Notes: generated from the letters alone by a model not told the origin. A stretch of DNA of 32,681 nt from Rhodoblastus sphagnicola (GCF_002937075.1 NZ_NHSJ01000111.1:1-32681); one strand, 5' to 3'. Shown: positions 9,243-19,441, counted from the stretch's first letter. Program-made: numbers and translations.

Positions 9243-10103
9243 ATGATTGACGACGCGCGTCCTAGATTGGGACGAGGTCTTGCCGCCCTCATTGGAGAAA
9301 ATCTTCCAATTGAGGCTACGGGTGGCGCTGCTGGCCAGCGAACAGCCCCAATTGAATTCCTGCGACCCAACCCGCGAAATCCGCGGCAACATTTCCCCGA
9401 CGAGAGCCTTCAGGAACTTGCCGACTCAATCCGTGAACGTGGAATTATTCAGCCTATTCTCGTTCGTGAATTGCAAGGCGTTCATAATGCCTATGAAATC
9501 ATTGCTGGCGAACGACGTTGGCGAGCTGCGCAACGGGTGGGCTTACATGAGGTGCCGGTCGTTGTGGTTGAAGCAGACGATCGTCTGTCGCTTGAGCTTG
9601 CGATCATCGAGAATGTACAAAGATCCGATCTCAATGCAATTGAAGAGGCTATGGGGTACAATCGTTTGATTGACGAGTTCTCTTACAGTCAGGCCGACTT
9701 AGCAAAACTCTTGGGGAAAAGCCGAAGTCACGTCACGAACACCCTTAGATTGCTCAAACTGCCGGAAACTACGCAGGCTTTTGTGGTCGACGGCCGGATA
9801 TCCGCTGGTCACGCCCGAGCTCTGTTGTCGTTGGATGACCCCAGTTCGGTCATCCAGCGTATCGTTGATGGAGGTCTAAGTGTTCGCGACGTAGAGCGCT
9901 TGGTCGCCGCCAAGGGGGCAGAAAAGAAACCCTTGAAAAATCCGAGCGAAAAAGCTCCAGACATAAAGCGAATCGAAAAGGAAGTTTCCGATGCCTTGGG
10001 CGTCGCGTTCAGCGTAACCACGCGCGGTGAGGCCGGAACTATTACCTTAAAATTTACGGCGATCGAACAGTTCGATCTGATTACTAGCAAGCTGCTCTCT
10101 TAA
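9243..10103 (+). CDS. parB: Chromosome partitioning protein ParB
   Basis: ParB is a CTP-dependent DNA clamp that recognises parS. The protein is 286 aa, normal for alphaproteobacteria. The N-terminus RPRLGRGLAALIGE is the usual ParA-contact segment. The CTPase/ParB domain carries GIIQPILVR, the GERRWRA box (89-95) and the ENVQRSDLNAIEEA motif (123-136). The parS-reading helix-turn-helix is YSQADLAKLLGKSRSHVTNTLRLLKLP (from 148). A variable linker and the dimerisation tail follow. The ATG at 9243 with GGGG at 9232 fits the conserved N-terminus; a TTG at 9222 would lie inside the upstream hairpin and is less likely. Transposase debris follows directly. Confidence 0.97.
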   Translation: MIDDARPRLGRGLAALIGENLPIEATGGAAGQRTAPIEFLRPNPRNPRQHFPDESLQELADSIRERGIIQPILVRELQGVHNAYEIIAGERRWRAAQRVGLHEVPVVVVEADDRLSLELAIIENVQRSDLNAIEEAMGYNRLIDEFSYSQADLAKLLGKSRSHVTNTLRLLKLPETTQAFVVDGRISAGHARALLSLDDPSSVIQRIVDGGLSVRDVERLVAAKGAEKKPLKNPSEKAPDIKRIEKEVSDALGVAFSVTTRGEAGTITLKFTAIEQFDLITSKLLS

Positions 10104-10193
10104 TCGCACTGCCACATTGCGAAACGGGTCGCCGGGATTCGTCATCCGGGGTCATTCGGAGCCGCCGCGCGGATCATCCGATTCATGGATTAA

Positions 10194-10427
10194 CGCGACG
10201 CCAGCTCACAACTGGCGAGCGATATTCTCGACGATCATTGGATTGAACCCGTCGAAGACAATGGCGCCTCGCTGGAACGCAAGACCGCGCGCCAGAAAAA
10301 TCCCCATGAAGTCTGCTCATTGCCTTGGCTCGCGTGGACCGTCGCGCGTCTGGGGGATGGCATTGCCATTACAAACCACCACGACCGCGCCATCTATGCA
10401 CATATTTTCATAGCCATGGACACATGA
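10194..10427 (+). pseudogene. IS4-family transposase C-terminal remnant
   Basis: An open stretch of 77 codons without a start reads LASDILDDHWIEPVED..., then KTARQKNPHEVCSLPWLAWTVARLG. The order K-T-x-R-Q-K-N-P-H followed by L-x-W-x-x-W-x-x-A-R-L-G resembles the C-terminal end of many IS4-type transposases. After VARLG the reading appears to slip into another frame (GGWHCHY, then PPRPR), as expected for a decayed copy. There is no matching N-terminal part, because parB ends 90 bp upstream. The family call rests on memory of the motif rather than an alignment. Confidence 0.6.
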
Positions 10428-10453
10428 AGTCCCCCGGCTTGGCCGGAAAATCG

Positions 10454-12526
10454 TCACCGCTGCGAACTCCAGGATTCAGCAGACCCTGCAGAGACGCGAC
10501 GTGTTCTGTCTTCGAAACCGCGAACGGATAGAACCAGAAGCGCAGGCGCCACCTGTTGTTGCAGCAATGGCGCGATGACCGGCGTCATTGCCGCTGTAAA
10601 ATGATTGGAATCAAGAAAGTAACTGGTGCGGTCGTCGTGCAGCCGGCAAGAGCCCGTGGGGCAAACGATCGCCCTGGGGTCAATCAGGAGTGCGTCGCCG
10701 GCTATCTGGCGCAGGCTGTCCTGGAGGCGATCGCGCTCTCCGGCGCGAACCTCCCTCAATTGCGTCAACGCCGCTGTTATCTGCCGCGTGTCCGTAATGG
10801 GTCCGATGCGGTCCAGCGTCTCCGGAATGCCCTCTATTGTGAGCGGCGGCCCGATCATCACGACCTTTCCTGATCTGCGCGTGAGTTGCGCCAGCGTGCC
10901 GTCGATGATTTCCCGCCAGAGGGCGACGCCGTCTCCAGTGGCGGGAGCTACACCAGACCCGCGTTCAACGAAGAGTGTCCCGCCATAGCCGGCCCAGTTC
11001 TGCGCCCAGACAACCACATCGTAGCGCGACTTGCCGTGAAATATGGTATCGCGGAACAAGCGGCATTCCCGGTCAACTCCATGATTGACGATTCGCAACG
11101 CGCCCCATCCGAGCACGCATCCCCCGCGAGTCACGACAGTCACGTCGGCCGCTCGAAATTGCGGTATACCCATCAAAGCCGGAACGTAGTTTTGCATCAT
11201 CGAATCGCCGAATATCAGCACCTTCCTGCCGCTCTCCGCAGTTCCTTCCTTCAACACGCCGTCGCGATAGCCGCGCAGGAATGCGAATTCCACCTCCTCG
11301 GCGTAGTCCCGCTTCTCGGGAGCCAGCGCCATCCGCTGCGGCCAGCCATTGGTCATGACCAGCACGCCCGTTAGTGCGATTGCGGTGAAGCCGGCGAGTC
11401 CGACTCCCGCCGCCTCGCGCCATCGGCGTTCGCCGGCGCCGAGCCGCCATGGCTTTTCCACGCCGTAGTGCAGAAGCGCGCCCGCCGCAATCGAAGCGAC
11501 CAGGAGCAACCACTTCTCAATCGTCTCGAACTGATCCCCGTGGAGGTATCTCGCATAGACGACGATCGGCCAGTGGGCGAGATAGATGGAGTACGACAGC
11601 CTGCCGACCCATGTCAGCAGCGGCAGGATGAGGAGGCGATTGACGGCGTGCGCGGAGCCCGCGACGACGACCAGAAATGTTGCGAGCGCGGGCGCGGCGC
11701 TGGCGAACCCGGGAAACGGCGTGCTTTCGTCGAAGAGTACGGCGCACACCACCAATGCCGCGAGGCCGAGACCCGAGAGCCACTGAGCGGCGCTCGCATC
11801 AATTGGCCGCAGCCTGCGCTCGACCTCGACGGCAAGCGCCCCGATGAGCAACTGATGCGCCCGAAAGGGCAAGAGGAAATAGGCTTGGGCGGGATTGCGT
11901 CCGATCCAGAATTGCGAGAGCAGGAGTCCACAAACGCATGCCGCTCCGATCAGGACAAAAGAGAACCTCCGGAAGAGCCTGATCCTGTAAATGAGCCAAA
12001 ACGAAAGCGGCCAGACGAGATAGAACTGCTCTTCCACGCCCAGGGACCATGTGTGAAGCAGCGGCTTGAGCTTGGCCGCGGTCGCGAAATAGCCGCCGGC
12101 GCTCGAAAAATAAAAGTTGGAAACAGATAATAACGTCGCGATCGACGAAGACCCCAGTTCCTTCAAATGAGGAGGTGAGAGGATGATCACGCCCGCGACA
12201 ACGGTCAGGGCTGTGGTCGCCACGGTCGCCGGGTACAGTCGCCGGAGGCGCCGGATGTAAAACGCTTTCAGGGAAAACGCTTCGCTGTCGAGGTCGTGAA
12301 GCAGCAGGCGCGTAATGAGATAGCCGGAAATGACGAAGAAGACGTCCACCCCGACATAACCGCCCGCGCAAAGAGGAAAAGTGCAATGGTAGAGCAGAAC
12401 CAGCAGCACAGCGACGCCGCGCATTCCCTCGATTTCCGCGCGAAACGGCGGAGCCTGCTCCCCGCTCCGTGGCGCCGGAGCGATGCCGGGCTTATGGTCG
12501 GGCGTCGTTTGGAGCGGTCGAATCAC
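10454..12526 (-). CDS. Membrane O-acyltransferase of the OafA/YrhL type with C-terminal SGNH domain
   Basis: This 690-residue protein joins an acyltransferase-3 membrane domain (about 28-390) to a soluble SGNH domain (about 420-665). The membrane part has FRAEIEGMRGVAVLLVLLYH with the conserved His47, GGYVGVDVFFVISGYLIT, IRRLRRLYPA, HTWSLGVEEQFYLVWP and a final SYSIYLAHWP. The SGNH part has IFGDSMM (nucleophile Ser442) and a DSNHF block (Asp639, His642). Such proteins transfer acetyl or other acyl groups to surface sugars, so it probably decorates the polysaccharide made by the neighbouring genes. The start is a GTG at 12526 with only a weak ribosome-binding site; it could lie a few codons further in. 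It is transcribed away from the rest of the locus. Confidence 0.92.
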   Translation of the reverse strand: MIRPLQTTPDHKPGIAPAPRSGEQAPPFRAEIEGMRGVAVLLVLLYHCTFPLCAGGYVGVDVFFVISGYLITRLLLHDLDSEAFSLKAFYIRRLRRLYPATVATTALTVVAGVIILSPPHLKELGSSSIATLLSVSNFYFSSAGGYFATAAKLKPLLHTWSLGVEEQFYLVWPLSFWLIYRIRLFRRFSFVLIGAACVCGLLLSQFWIGRNPAQAYFLLPFRAHQLLIGALAVEVERRLRPIDASAAQWLSGLGLAALVVCAVLFDESTPFPGFASAAPALATFLVVVAGSAHAVNRLLILPLLTWVGRLSYSIYLAHWPIVVYARYLHGDQFETIEKWLLLVASIAAGALLHYGVEKPWRLGAGERRWREAAGVGLAGFTAIALTGVLVMTNGWPQRMALAPEKRDYAEEVEFAFLRGYRDGVLKEGTAESGRKVLIFGDSMMQNYVPALMGIPQFRAADVTVVTRGGCVLGWGALRIVNHGVDRECRLFRDTIFHGKSRYDVVVWAQNWAGYGGTLFVERGSGVAPATGDGVALWREIIDGTLAQLTRRSGKVVMIGPPLTIEGIPETLDRIGPITDTRQITAALTQLREVRAGERDRLQDSLRQIAGDALLIDPRAIVCPTGSCRLHDDRTSYFLDSNHFTAAMTPVIAPLLQQQVAPALLVLSVRGFEDRTRRVSAGSAESWSSQR

Positions 12527-13126
12527 CGCGATTGCCGCATTGTTCGGGGCAAGGCAAGGCTCCCATCACCAAGAGTTACAAGTCGGCAGAAGGCACTCTT
12601 TCGTTTCAGGCGCATCGCGCGTTCCGGTGAGGCGAACTGCGGAGCGACGTCGCGAGCACATCGAAACTCAGTGGCGGCATTCTCAAAAAACTCCAGCTTG
12701 AACCAAGCTTCGCCTTTTGCGCTTGTCTTTGCGCTATGAGACGCGGATTATTAAATATTAAATCGATCCCTGATTAAAATCAACTCGGAATATAAACATA
12801 AAATATTCACTCCCCTGCCTGGCGCGTCGCCGGCGAGAGAGAGCCTGGCGTGAAAAGCCACGATCATCTCGTTCTCCGGCAAATGATTTTGCGCTCGGTC
12901 CGGCTGGCCGGAAGCTGTCGTCGTATCGATGGCGACTAGGGGCGCCACTGGCGCGCCGCCGCGCCGGGCCCTCTGTCTTGATCGCGGAAAAGGCGCCCCT
13001 TTCAATGTAAAGATTTAATTTATCTTGATTTGAATTGACATTTAATAATGTGCGCCGCAAATTCATTCCAATTGACCTGTCGAGCGAACGACGGTGATTG
13101 GTTTCGGGTACGAGCGAGGGGACGAC
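12527..13126. other. Divergent intergenic region (600 bp)
   Basis: No convincing gene is present. The region separates the minus-strand acyltransferase from the plus-strand glycosyltransferase and should hold both promoters. Two AT-rich islands (about 12745-12810 and 13005-13055) stand out from GC-rich surroundings. A 9-bp inverted repeat AGGGGCGCC (12938-12946) / GGCGCCCCT (12992-13000) flanks a GC-rich stretch. I cannot assign a defined -35/-10 pair with confidence. Confidence 0.5.
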
Positions 13127-14197
<1,071 letters not shown>

Positions 14198-14241
14198 GTC
14201 GGTTCGGGCGGCTTGCGTCAGGCCGCGACATGAGGTGGATC

Positions 14242-15186
14242 ATGGGTATTGATTTGACGGGCCTTCGCGCGCTGAATTTTGCATATCGCGTCTATGATTT
14301 CGATTTTACGAGCACGGTGACGCTCGGCCGGCACGAGATCCATTTCTGGAAACAGGAATTCGATACGCTGCGAAACAATTTCGATTTCGCTTATGACGAG
14401 ACATTGGCGCTCGGCGACTTCTGCGAGCCTCTGCTGCAAAAACTCGGGGCCAGGACCATAACGTCCATAGACGCGTCCGCCTTTGAAGGCGCATCGTTCA
14501 TCCATGATTTCAATCGCCCGGTTCCGGAAAGCCTGCACAACCAATTCGATACATTCCTGGACTTCGGAACGATCGAGCACGTCTTCGATGTCGCGCAAGT
14601 GATCGAAAACATTGTGAAGATGATCAAACCGGGCGGCAAGATCCTGGTGGTCACCAATGCGAACGGTTTTCCCGCGCACGGCCTGTTTCAGTATTCGCCG
14701 GAGTTCTTCTATAGCGTCTTCAGTGAGCGCAATGGCTTCCGCAACACGAGCATTTTCCTGGTCGACACGTCCAGTCCGAAGCTTTGGCATCTGATACAGC
14801 GCCCGGCAGCGCTCAAGCGGCGCAGCGAAATTCCATTCGAAAAACAGATGATGATGGTGGTGTTTTCCACCAAGTCGCAAGACGTGGATCAGTTGAGCGT
14901 GATTCAGTCCGACTATGAAGACACCTGGACACGGTTTGAAGCCAAAGACTGGAGCCGATGGAACGCGCAGGACATACCGAAATGGAAGAAGGCTCTGCAC
15001 GAACTGGTTGGCCCTTACGCCTATCGCGTGGCCGCACAAAAGTTGCTCTCGTTCGGGGTCCGCCACAAATATAGGCTGGATCGCACCTTGATCAACCCGG
15101 ATGAGGTCGATCCCGGGAGTTTCGTCGGGAAGTTCGTCGCTTCGGCGACCGACATGTCGCTGCGGGCGCCAATTGAGATACATTGA
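14242..15186 (+). CDS. SAM-dependent methyltransferase (class I, methyltransferase-11-like)
   Basis: The 314-residue protein has a degenerate class I methyltransferase core: LGARTITSIDASAFEGASFIHDF supplies the acidic strand-2 region. FDTFLDFGTIEHVFDVAQVIENIVKMIKPGGKILVVTNANG matches strand 4 and the post-II motif of sugar and lipid methyltransferases. The glycine-rich motif I is not obvious, so activity is less certain than fold. The C-terminal third (residues 200-314) has charged and aromatic segments of no recognised family. The ATG at 14242 has GAGG at 14232-14235; an ATG at 14230 in frame is the alternative. It follows the glycosyltransferase by 44 bp, so it may methylate a sugar of the same polysaccharide. 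Confidence 0.75.
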   Translation: MGIDLTGLRALNFAYRVYDFDFTSTVTLGRHEIHFWKQEFDTLRNNFDFAYDETLALGDFCEPLLQKLGARTITSIDASAFEGASFIHDFNRPVPESLHNQFDTFLDFGTIEHVFDVAQVIENIVKMIKPGGKILVVTNANGFPAHGLFQYSPEFFYSVFSERNGFRNTSIFLVDTSSPKLWHLIQRPAALKRRSEIPFEKQMMMVVFSTKSQDVDQLSVIQSDYEDTWTRFEAKDWSRWNAQDIPKWKKALHELVGPYAYRVAAQKLLSFGVRHKYRLDRTLINPDEVDPGSFVGKFVASATDMSLRAPIEIH

Positions 15187-15319
15187 TTCGGCCGCGAGAG
15201 ACGCCGACTTATCAAGACAATGCGTCGGCCAGCGCACATTGCCAAAAGGTACGAGGTTTTCGGAAACGAATGTTGTTTCGAGTTGGAACCTGCTCCGGTT
15301 TCCCTAAGGGAGCGGCGTC

Positions 15320-16450
15320 TTGAAAGTATGCTCGATATCTCTTCGTGCTCTCTTCCGCAGGCTGATTTGCATGAAATCTGAATCCTGCGGCTGTCGTCTG
15401 TTAAGCGGAAAGTCTGGCCCGCGCCTATGGCGGATTTCGCCGCTGAAGGCCCTCGGACTGAGCATATCCGTGGCGGCGTTTTTGGGCTCGGCGCCAAGAA
15501 CGGCCAGCGTGGCTTCGGCGGCCGTGGCGATCGGGGATGGCTCGTCCAACGCGTCGGCCGGAGCGCCGCAAGTTCCGAACGTGCTGAAGTCCTACGGAGC
15601 GAATGTCCCGACATGGCGCGTCGCCGGCGTGCATTACCATGTCGGCGTCCCGGACGGGCTGATGCTGAAGGACCCTTCCACGATCTCGATGGCCGGGGTA
15701 TCGGTCGATGCGGTCCACCACATCGTCAAGGTGACCGGGAGCAACGTCACGCTGAACGGCTACGATTTTTCTGGCGGCGGCGGTTGGCAGGTCAATGTTC
15801 AGGCGGCAAACACGACGATCAAAAATTGCAACTTCGTCGTTGGCTCCAACAATCTGGTTCCGATCTACGGAACGTCGGGGGCGTCCGACCTGTTCGTCGT
15901 CTATTGCACGATCAACGGCGCCGGGCGCGACCCCAGTCCTTCGGGTGGGCTCATTACTTATAGTGGCGACAGCTTCACCGTCGACCATTGCTGGTTGCAC
16001 GATTCCGGCGGTGACATGATTCAGCAGGAGGGGGGCGGATCCGGCAGCACGATCACGATCGCACACAATCTGATCCAGAATGGCGGTCTGTCGCCCGGCT
16101 CGCACGGCGACTACACCCAGCTTCTCACGTCCGGCCCGGCCACGGTGGAGATCAACTACAATATGACCACTCAGGCCGGCGCCATGTCGCAGGGCCTTAT
16201 GACGGACGCCTACCAGCGCGGCGAGATCACCCACAATGTGATGATCGGCTCCTGCACTTTCTTCACGTCCATGGACATCAAAACCCTTTCGGGAACGATG
16301 ACGGTTCGGGACAACTATTACGACGCTTCCAAAGCCTATGGCTTCGTTTACCCGAACTCGGGGCCGGACGACTCGAGTCCGCTGTCCGTCTTCATTCATA
16401 ACGTCGATATGACCAACGGCGCAGTGGTGGAAGATAGTCGGCGCCAATGA
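15320..16450 (+). CDS. Secreted right-handed beta-helix protein (short form)
   Basis: The protein is about 376 aa. A basic N-terminus leads to a hydrophobic segment (PLKALGLSISVAAFLGSA, about 41-58) and an Ala-rich stretch, which suggests a long signal peptide. The rest (about 75-370) is a right-handed parallel beta-helix: short Asn/Gly-rich coils such as NVTLNGYDFSGGGGWQV, NTTIKNCNFVVGSNN, DSFTVDHCWLHDSGGDMI, STITIAHNLIQNGG and GEITHNVMIG. This fold is used by polysaccharide lyases and glycan-binding proteins. I see no safe catalytic assignment. The start is a TTG at 15320 with AAGGGAG at 15306-15312; ATG 15371 is the alternative. From about residue 61 to 372 it is a near copy of the domain in the giant protein at 30041. 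It ends where that protein's Ig-like repeats begin. Confidence 0.85.
   Translation: MKVCSISLRALFRRLICMKSESCGCRLLSGKSGPRLWRISPLKALGLSISVAAFLGSAPRTASVASAAVAIGDGSSNASAGAPQVPNVLKSYGANVPTWRVAGVHYHVGVPDGLMLKDPSTISMAGVSVDAVHHIVKVTGSNVTLNGYDFSGGGGWQVNVQAANTTIKNCNFVVGSNNLVPIYGTSGASDLFVVYCTINGAGRDPSPSGGLITYSGDSFTVDHCWLHDSGGDMIQQEGGGSGSTITIAHNLIQNGGLSPGSHGDYTQLLTSGPATVEINYNMTTQAGAMSQGLMTDAYQRGEITHNVMIGSCTFFTSMDIKTLSGTMTVRDNYYDASKAYGFVYPNSGPDDSSPLSVFIHNVDMTNGAVVEDSRRQ
15501..16435 (+). repeat. Beta-helix module, copy A of a 0.93-kb direct duplication
   Basis: This segment matches 30531-31462 almost base for base over long stretches. The offset is 15030 bp at the left end and 15027 bp at the right, because one codon differs near 16100 (SPGSHG against LSGHG). 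Similarity begins abruptly at CGGCCAGCGT and ends at the GAT codon before the stop region. By eye, protein identity is in the high eighties of percent. Confidence 0.93.
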
Positions 16451-16535
16451 GCGGCGCATCGGCCCTCGCGCGGCGCTCAACGCGTTCGAGCATTCGCCGC
16501 CGAGGGGAGAGCGCCTGCGCCATGCTTTCTCTCCA

Positions 16536-17867
16536 TCACTCCGCGGCCAGATCGCCCGCGGCCAATGGCGACATCCCCCCGGTCACATAGGCCCCGGCGT
16601 TCGTCCGCGCTGCGGCCGCGTCCTCCTTGAAGCCGGCGCGAATCCCAAGGATAACGCCCCAGAGCAGCCACATCGCGTTCCAGAAGTGAACGGTCAGTCC
16701 CACGAGCATGAAAACCCAGATGGCCAGCGTGAAGCCGGTTCCGAGGTTCTGCATGTCATCGTCTCTTGGCGGCTGACGGCCGCGTTTGCCGGCGCCGCCA
16801 AAATAGGCGCTTATATTGGCCAGCAGCAGCAGGGGGATGATGGGAATTCCAAACCTCAGCGGCATCACCAGCCAAACCGCGTCGACAGTCGCGATGTCGA
16901 AAACGTCCTTTTCCACGGAAAATCCAATTTCGTCGAAGCCATAACCCGTCAGTGGCGAAAGCCCGATGTTGTAAAAGGCCCGGTCCCACGTTCCCATGCG
17001 GAAATAGCCGGTCGCAGGATCGAACGTCAAATTCGCGATGATCCACGATAAAGGGTGCTCGGTGACAATCCAGATATAGGCAAAGAAACAGGCGACCATC
17101 GCCGTGAACGCACGCCATCGCCAAGCGTATCGGTGCAGAAGGGCATCATAGCAATAAACAGCAATGACGATGCCGAAGACAAGGAGCGGCGCCGACGACA
17201 TCGCCAGCACGCAACCCAAAATGGAGACGCCAACGAACGTCCATTGCCGAGCATAGATGAACAGGGCGCCCGACACGGTACAGAAGGCGCCGTAAAGGAT
17301 CGGATGCGGAAAAATCGACATGGCCCTTAGGAGCGATCCGCGATATTCCGGCTCCCACGCCAGATGCATGCCGATTATTGGCCCGATCAAGCTGTTGAGC
17401 AGCAGGCGTCCCGAAATATGGTCCAGCATCGCGGCCGCAACCGCTATCGCAACCAGAACTTTCAACGCCTTTACGAACCCTTCGACGGCCGCGCGTCCAA
17501 GAATGAAGCCGCGTGCGACGAAATATCCCCCCAAAAACTCCACCACGAGCGCCTGCGCGGACGACAGGGATTCATAGCGGCCACCGATGATCGGCGCTGC
17601 GACCATCCATGCGCCCACAAGGAGCGCGAACGCGTCGCATGCGACGAAACGCCGTCCCTTGCCAAACATTTGCAACAGCGCGGGGATAAAAAGGATCGAG
17701 ACCATAAGCCGGGCCGCGTAGAATTTGGAATCGCCGATATAAAATGTCAGGCTCGACGGAACCGCCATTGAAGTCATGATGAGAGCGACAACGCCGGCGT
17801 TCGCGTTCCTCGCGGGGACTGCGGCTTCGGAGACGTCGCCAAGGCGTAATTCCCGGTTTCTGCGCAC
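16536..17867 (-). CDS. Wzy-like polysaccharide polymerase / O-antigen ligase family membrane protein
   Basis: This is a polytopic membrane protein of about 443 aa with ten or more hydrophobic segments and no large soluble domain. Near the C-terminus a periplasmic-type loop carries FDPATGYFRMGTWDRAF...SPLTGYGFDEIG...VDAVWLVMPLRFG, a pattern common in Wzy polymerases and O-antigen ligases (the SxxxGxGF region). It probably joins lipid-linked repeat units in the periplasm, working with the flippase at 24081. Start choice is uncertain: GTG at 17867 has GGGAG upstream, whereas TTG at 17945 would add 26 Arg-rich residues and lacks a ribosome-binding site. It is convergent with the beta-helix gene and divergent from the GNAT gene. 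Confidence 0.8.
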   Translation of the reverse strand: MRRNRELRLGDVSEAAVPARNANAGVVALIMTSMAVPSSLTFYIGDSKFYAARLMVSILFIPALLQMFGKGRRFVACDAFALLVGAWMVAAPIIGGRYESLSSAQALVVEFLGGYFVARGFILGRAAVEGFVKALKVLVAIAVAAAMLDHISGRLLLNSLIGPIIGMHLAWEPEYRGSLLRAMSIFPHPILYGAFCTVSGALFIYARQWTFVGVSILGCVLAMSSAPLLVFGIVIAVYCYDALLHRYAWRWRAFTAMVACFFAYIWIVTEHPLSWIIANLTFDPATGYFRMGTWDRAFYNIGLSPLTGYGFDEIGFSVEKDVFDIATVDAVWLVMPLRFGIPIIPLLLLANISAYFGGAGKRGRQPPRDDDMQNLGTGFTLAIWVFMLVGLTVHFWNAMWLLWGVILGIRAGFKEDAAAARTNAGAYVTGGMSPLAAGDLAAE

Positions 17868-18133
17868 GCTGCTGCGCTCCCTTCCTCGGCGCGTTCGACG
17901 ACGCCGAAGTTCAACCTCTTCCAACAGATCGCCAAAATGGCACAAATAAATCTAATTAAATAGATGACAGTCGAAAAGATAAAATATACGAATCAAAATT
18001 AATCCATCGCTTCGCCGCAAGGCGCTGGAGGGCTGATCGGTCTGCCGCGTCTAACGGGTTCCGAATGACCAGCGTCAAAGCCCGTGAGCCGCGAGAGGCC
18101 GGTCGGGACCTCCTCACTGGAGCATGACCGCCA

Positions 18134-19399
18134 ATGACTCAGTTCAATCACGCGCCAGCGTTCCTTGATGAGACCGTTTCTGGCGCGTCCACGCGCGCGC
18201 GTCTCGCCAAGCCCGACGCGGAGCGCGGCGGCGCGACCCTGTCGGGCGACTTCCGCTTGCAAGTGCTGCGCAGCCGCGACGAAATCGAACCGTTCCGAGC
18301 CTTCTGGACCGCGTGTGCGCCCGGCCGCGACTGCGACCTCGACTTCTATCTATTCGTGACCGAGCACATCGAGGGCTGCCTCCGACCCCACGTCGTGGTC
18401 CTGTTCGACGGCGAAAGCCCGGTGGCGCTGCTCGCCGGCCGCATCGACGCGGCCAGGATTCCGGTCAGGGCCGGATATGTCTCGCTTCCCGTTCCCACGC
18501 TCAAGATCCTGCGCATCGTGCACGGCGGCTTCTTGGGAGATCTGAACCCGGAACACGCGCAAAGCCTCATCTCCAGCATCCTCGAAGCGCTCAAGGCGGG
18601 CGAGGCCGACGCCGCCATGCTGGAATCCATCGACCTGCGTTCGCCTCTGGTCGCATGCGCCCGCACCCTTGCGCCCTGGTTTTGCGCCGACCGACTGGTC
18701 CACCCGATCGTTCACCGCTTTCGCGACGTGACCGGCGCGACGGGCGCCTTCCTGGACCAGCTTTCCGTGAGTATGCAAGCGCGACATCGCCGTCGGAGGT
18801 CAAAGCTGAAACGCGCCTTCAAGGCGTTTGAGATCAAGCGGTATCATCAGCCCGATTGCCTGTCGGAATTCATGGCGACCGTCGAGAGCATCGCTGCGAA
18901 ATCCTATCAAAGGGGGATCGGCGTGGGTTTCTCGCGCTCGTCTTTCATTGAGGCGCGGCTTGCTTTCGAGGCGCGCAAGGGATGGCTGCGCGGCTTCGTC
19001 CTCTGTCTCGACGGACAACCCAGCGCCTTCTGGATCGGTTCGTTGCGCGACGAGGTCTTCATCAGCACTTATCTCGCGTTCGATCCGGCCCATGCGGACT
19101 ATGCGCCCGGCATGTATCTGCTGCTGGAGGCGATGGACGCGCTGGTCGCGGAAGCAGCGGGCGCGCGGCTGTTCGACTTCGGCCCCGGCGACGCGGTCTA
19201 CAAGGAGCAACTGTCGAACAGGTTCGTCGAGGAGTCGCCGGTCTACATATTTGCGCCGCGTCTGAAGCCGCTTGCCGTCAACGCGTTGCGATCGGCGGTC
19301 GGCGCCGCGAGCCATGCGGTTCGGCATTCGAGATGGCTGGCGCCGCTGGCGCAGAAGCTGAAGCGCTGGCTTCGCAGCAGGGCCGCCGAAGGCGCATGA
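18134..19399 (+). CDS. GNAT-superfamily acyltransferase of the CelD/BcsL (FemAB-like) type
   Basis: The protein has 421 residues. The first half (about 40-215) is a diverged GNAT fold with FRLQVLRSRDEIEPFRAFWTAC and VVVLFDGESPVALLAGR. A very basic stretch (RHRRRRSKLKRAFKAF) follows, then a second GNAT half with SYQRGIGVGF, GWLRGFVLCLDGQPSAFWIGS, and the signature DFGPGDAVYKEQL near the end. These proteins commonly sit in exopolysaccharide and cellulose loci and are thought to acylate or aminoacylate sugars, though few are biochemically proven. The ATG at 18134 begins a full-length protein. It is divergent from the Wzy-like gene across an AT-rich gap (17946-18133). Confidence 0.8.
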   Translation: MTQFNHAPAFLDETVSGASTRARLAKPDAERGGATLSGDFRLQVLRSRDEIEPFRAFWTACAPGRDCDLDFYLFVTEHIEGCLRPHVVVLFDGESPVALLAGRIDAARIPVRAGYVSLPVPTLKILRIVHGGFLGDLNPEHAQSLISSILEALKAGEADAAMLESIDLRSPLVACARTLAPWFCADRLVHPIVHRFRDVTGATGAFLDQLSVSMQARHRRRRSKLKRAFKAFEIKRYHQPDCLSEFMATVESIAAKSYQRGIGVGFSRSSFIEARLAFEARKGWLRGFVLCLDGQPSAFWIGSLRDEVFISTYLAFDPAHADYAPGMYLLLEAMDALVAEAAGARLFDFGPGDAVYKEQLSNRFVEESPVYIFAPRLKPLAVNALRSAVGAASHAVRHSRWLAPLAQKLKRWLRSRAAEGA

Positions 19400-19441
19400 T
19401 CGACCGACGCCACAGGCAAGGGTCGGGAGTTCCTGAAGCGA

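Noticed and set aside
12938-13000. AGGGGCGCC / GGCGCCCCT inverted repeat as a terminator
   Set aside because: The arms are 45 bp apart and no T-run follows; noted only as intergenic content.
15425-16480. Long minus-strand frames opposite both beta-helix copies
   Set aside because: They mirror the coding strand of the duplicated module, and their products (Arg/Asp/His/Val-rich) have no protein-like features.
16536-17945. TTG at 17945 as the start of the Wzy-like gene
   Set aside because: No ribosome-binding site precedes it and the added 26 residues are Arg-rich and non-conserved in appearance; GTG 17867 has a better context, though the choice is not certain.
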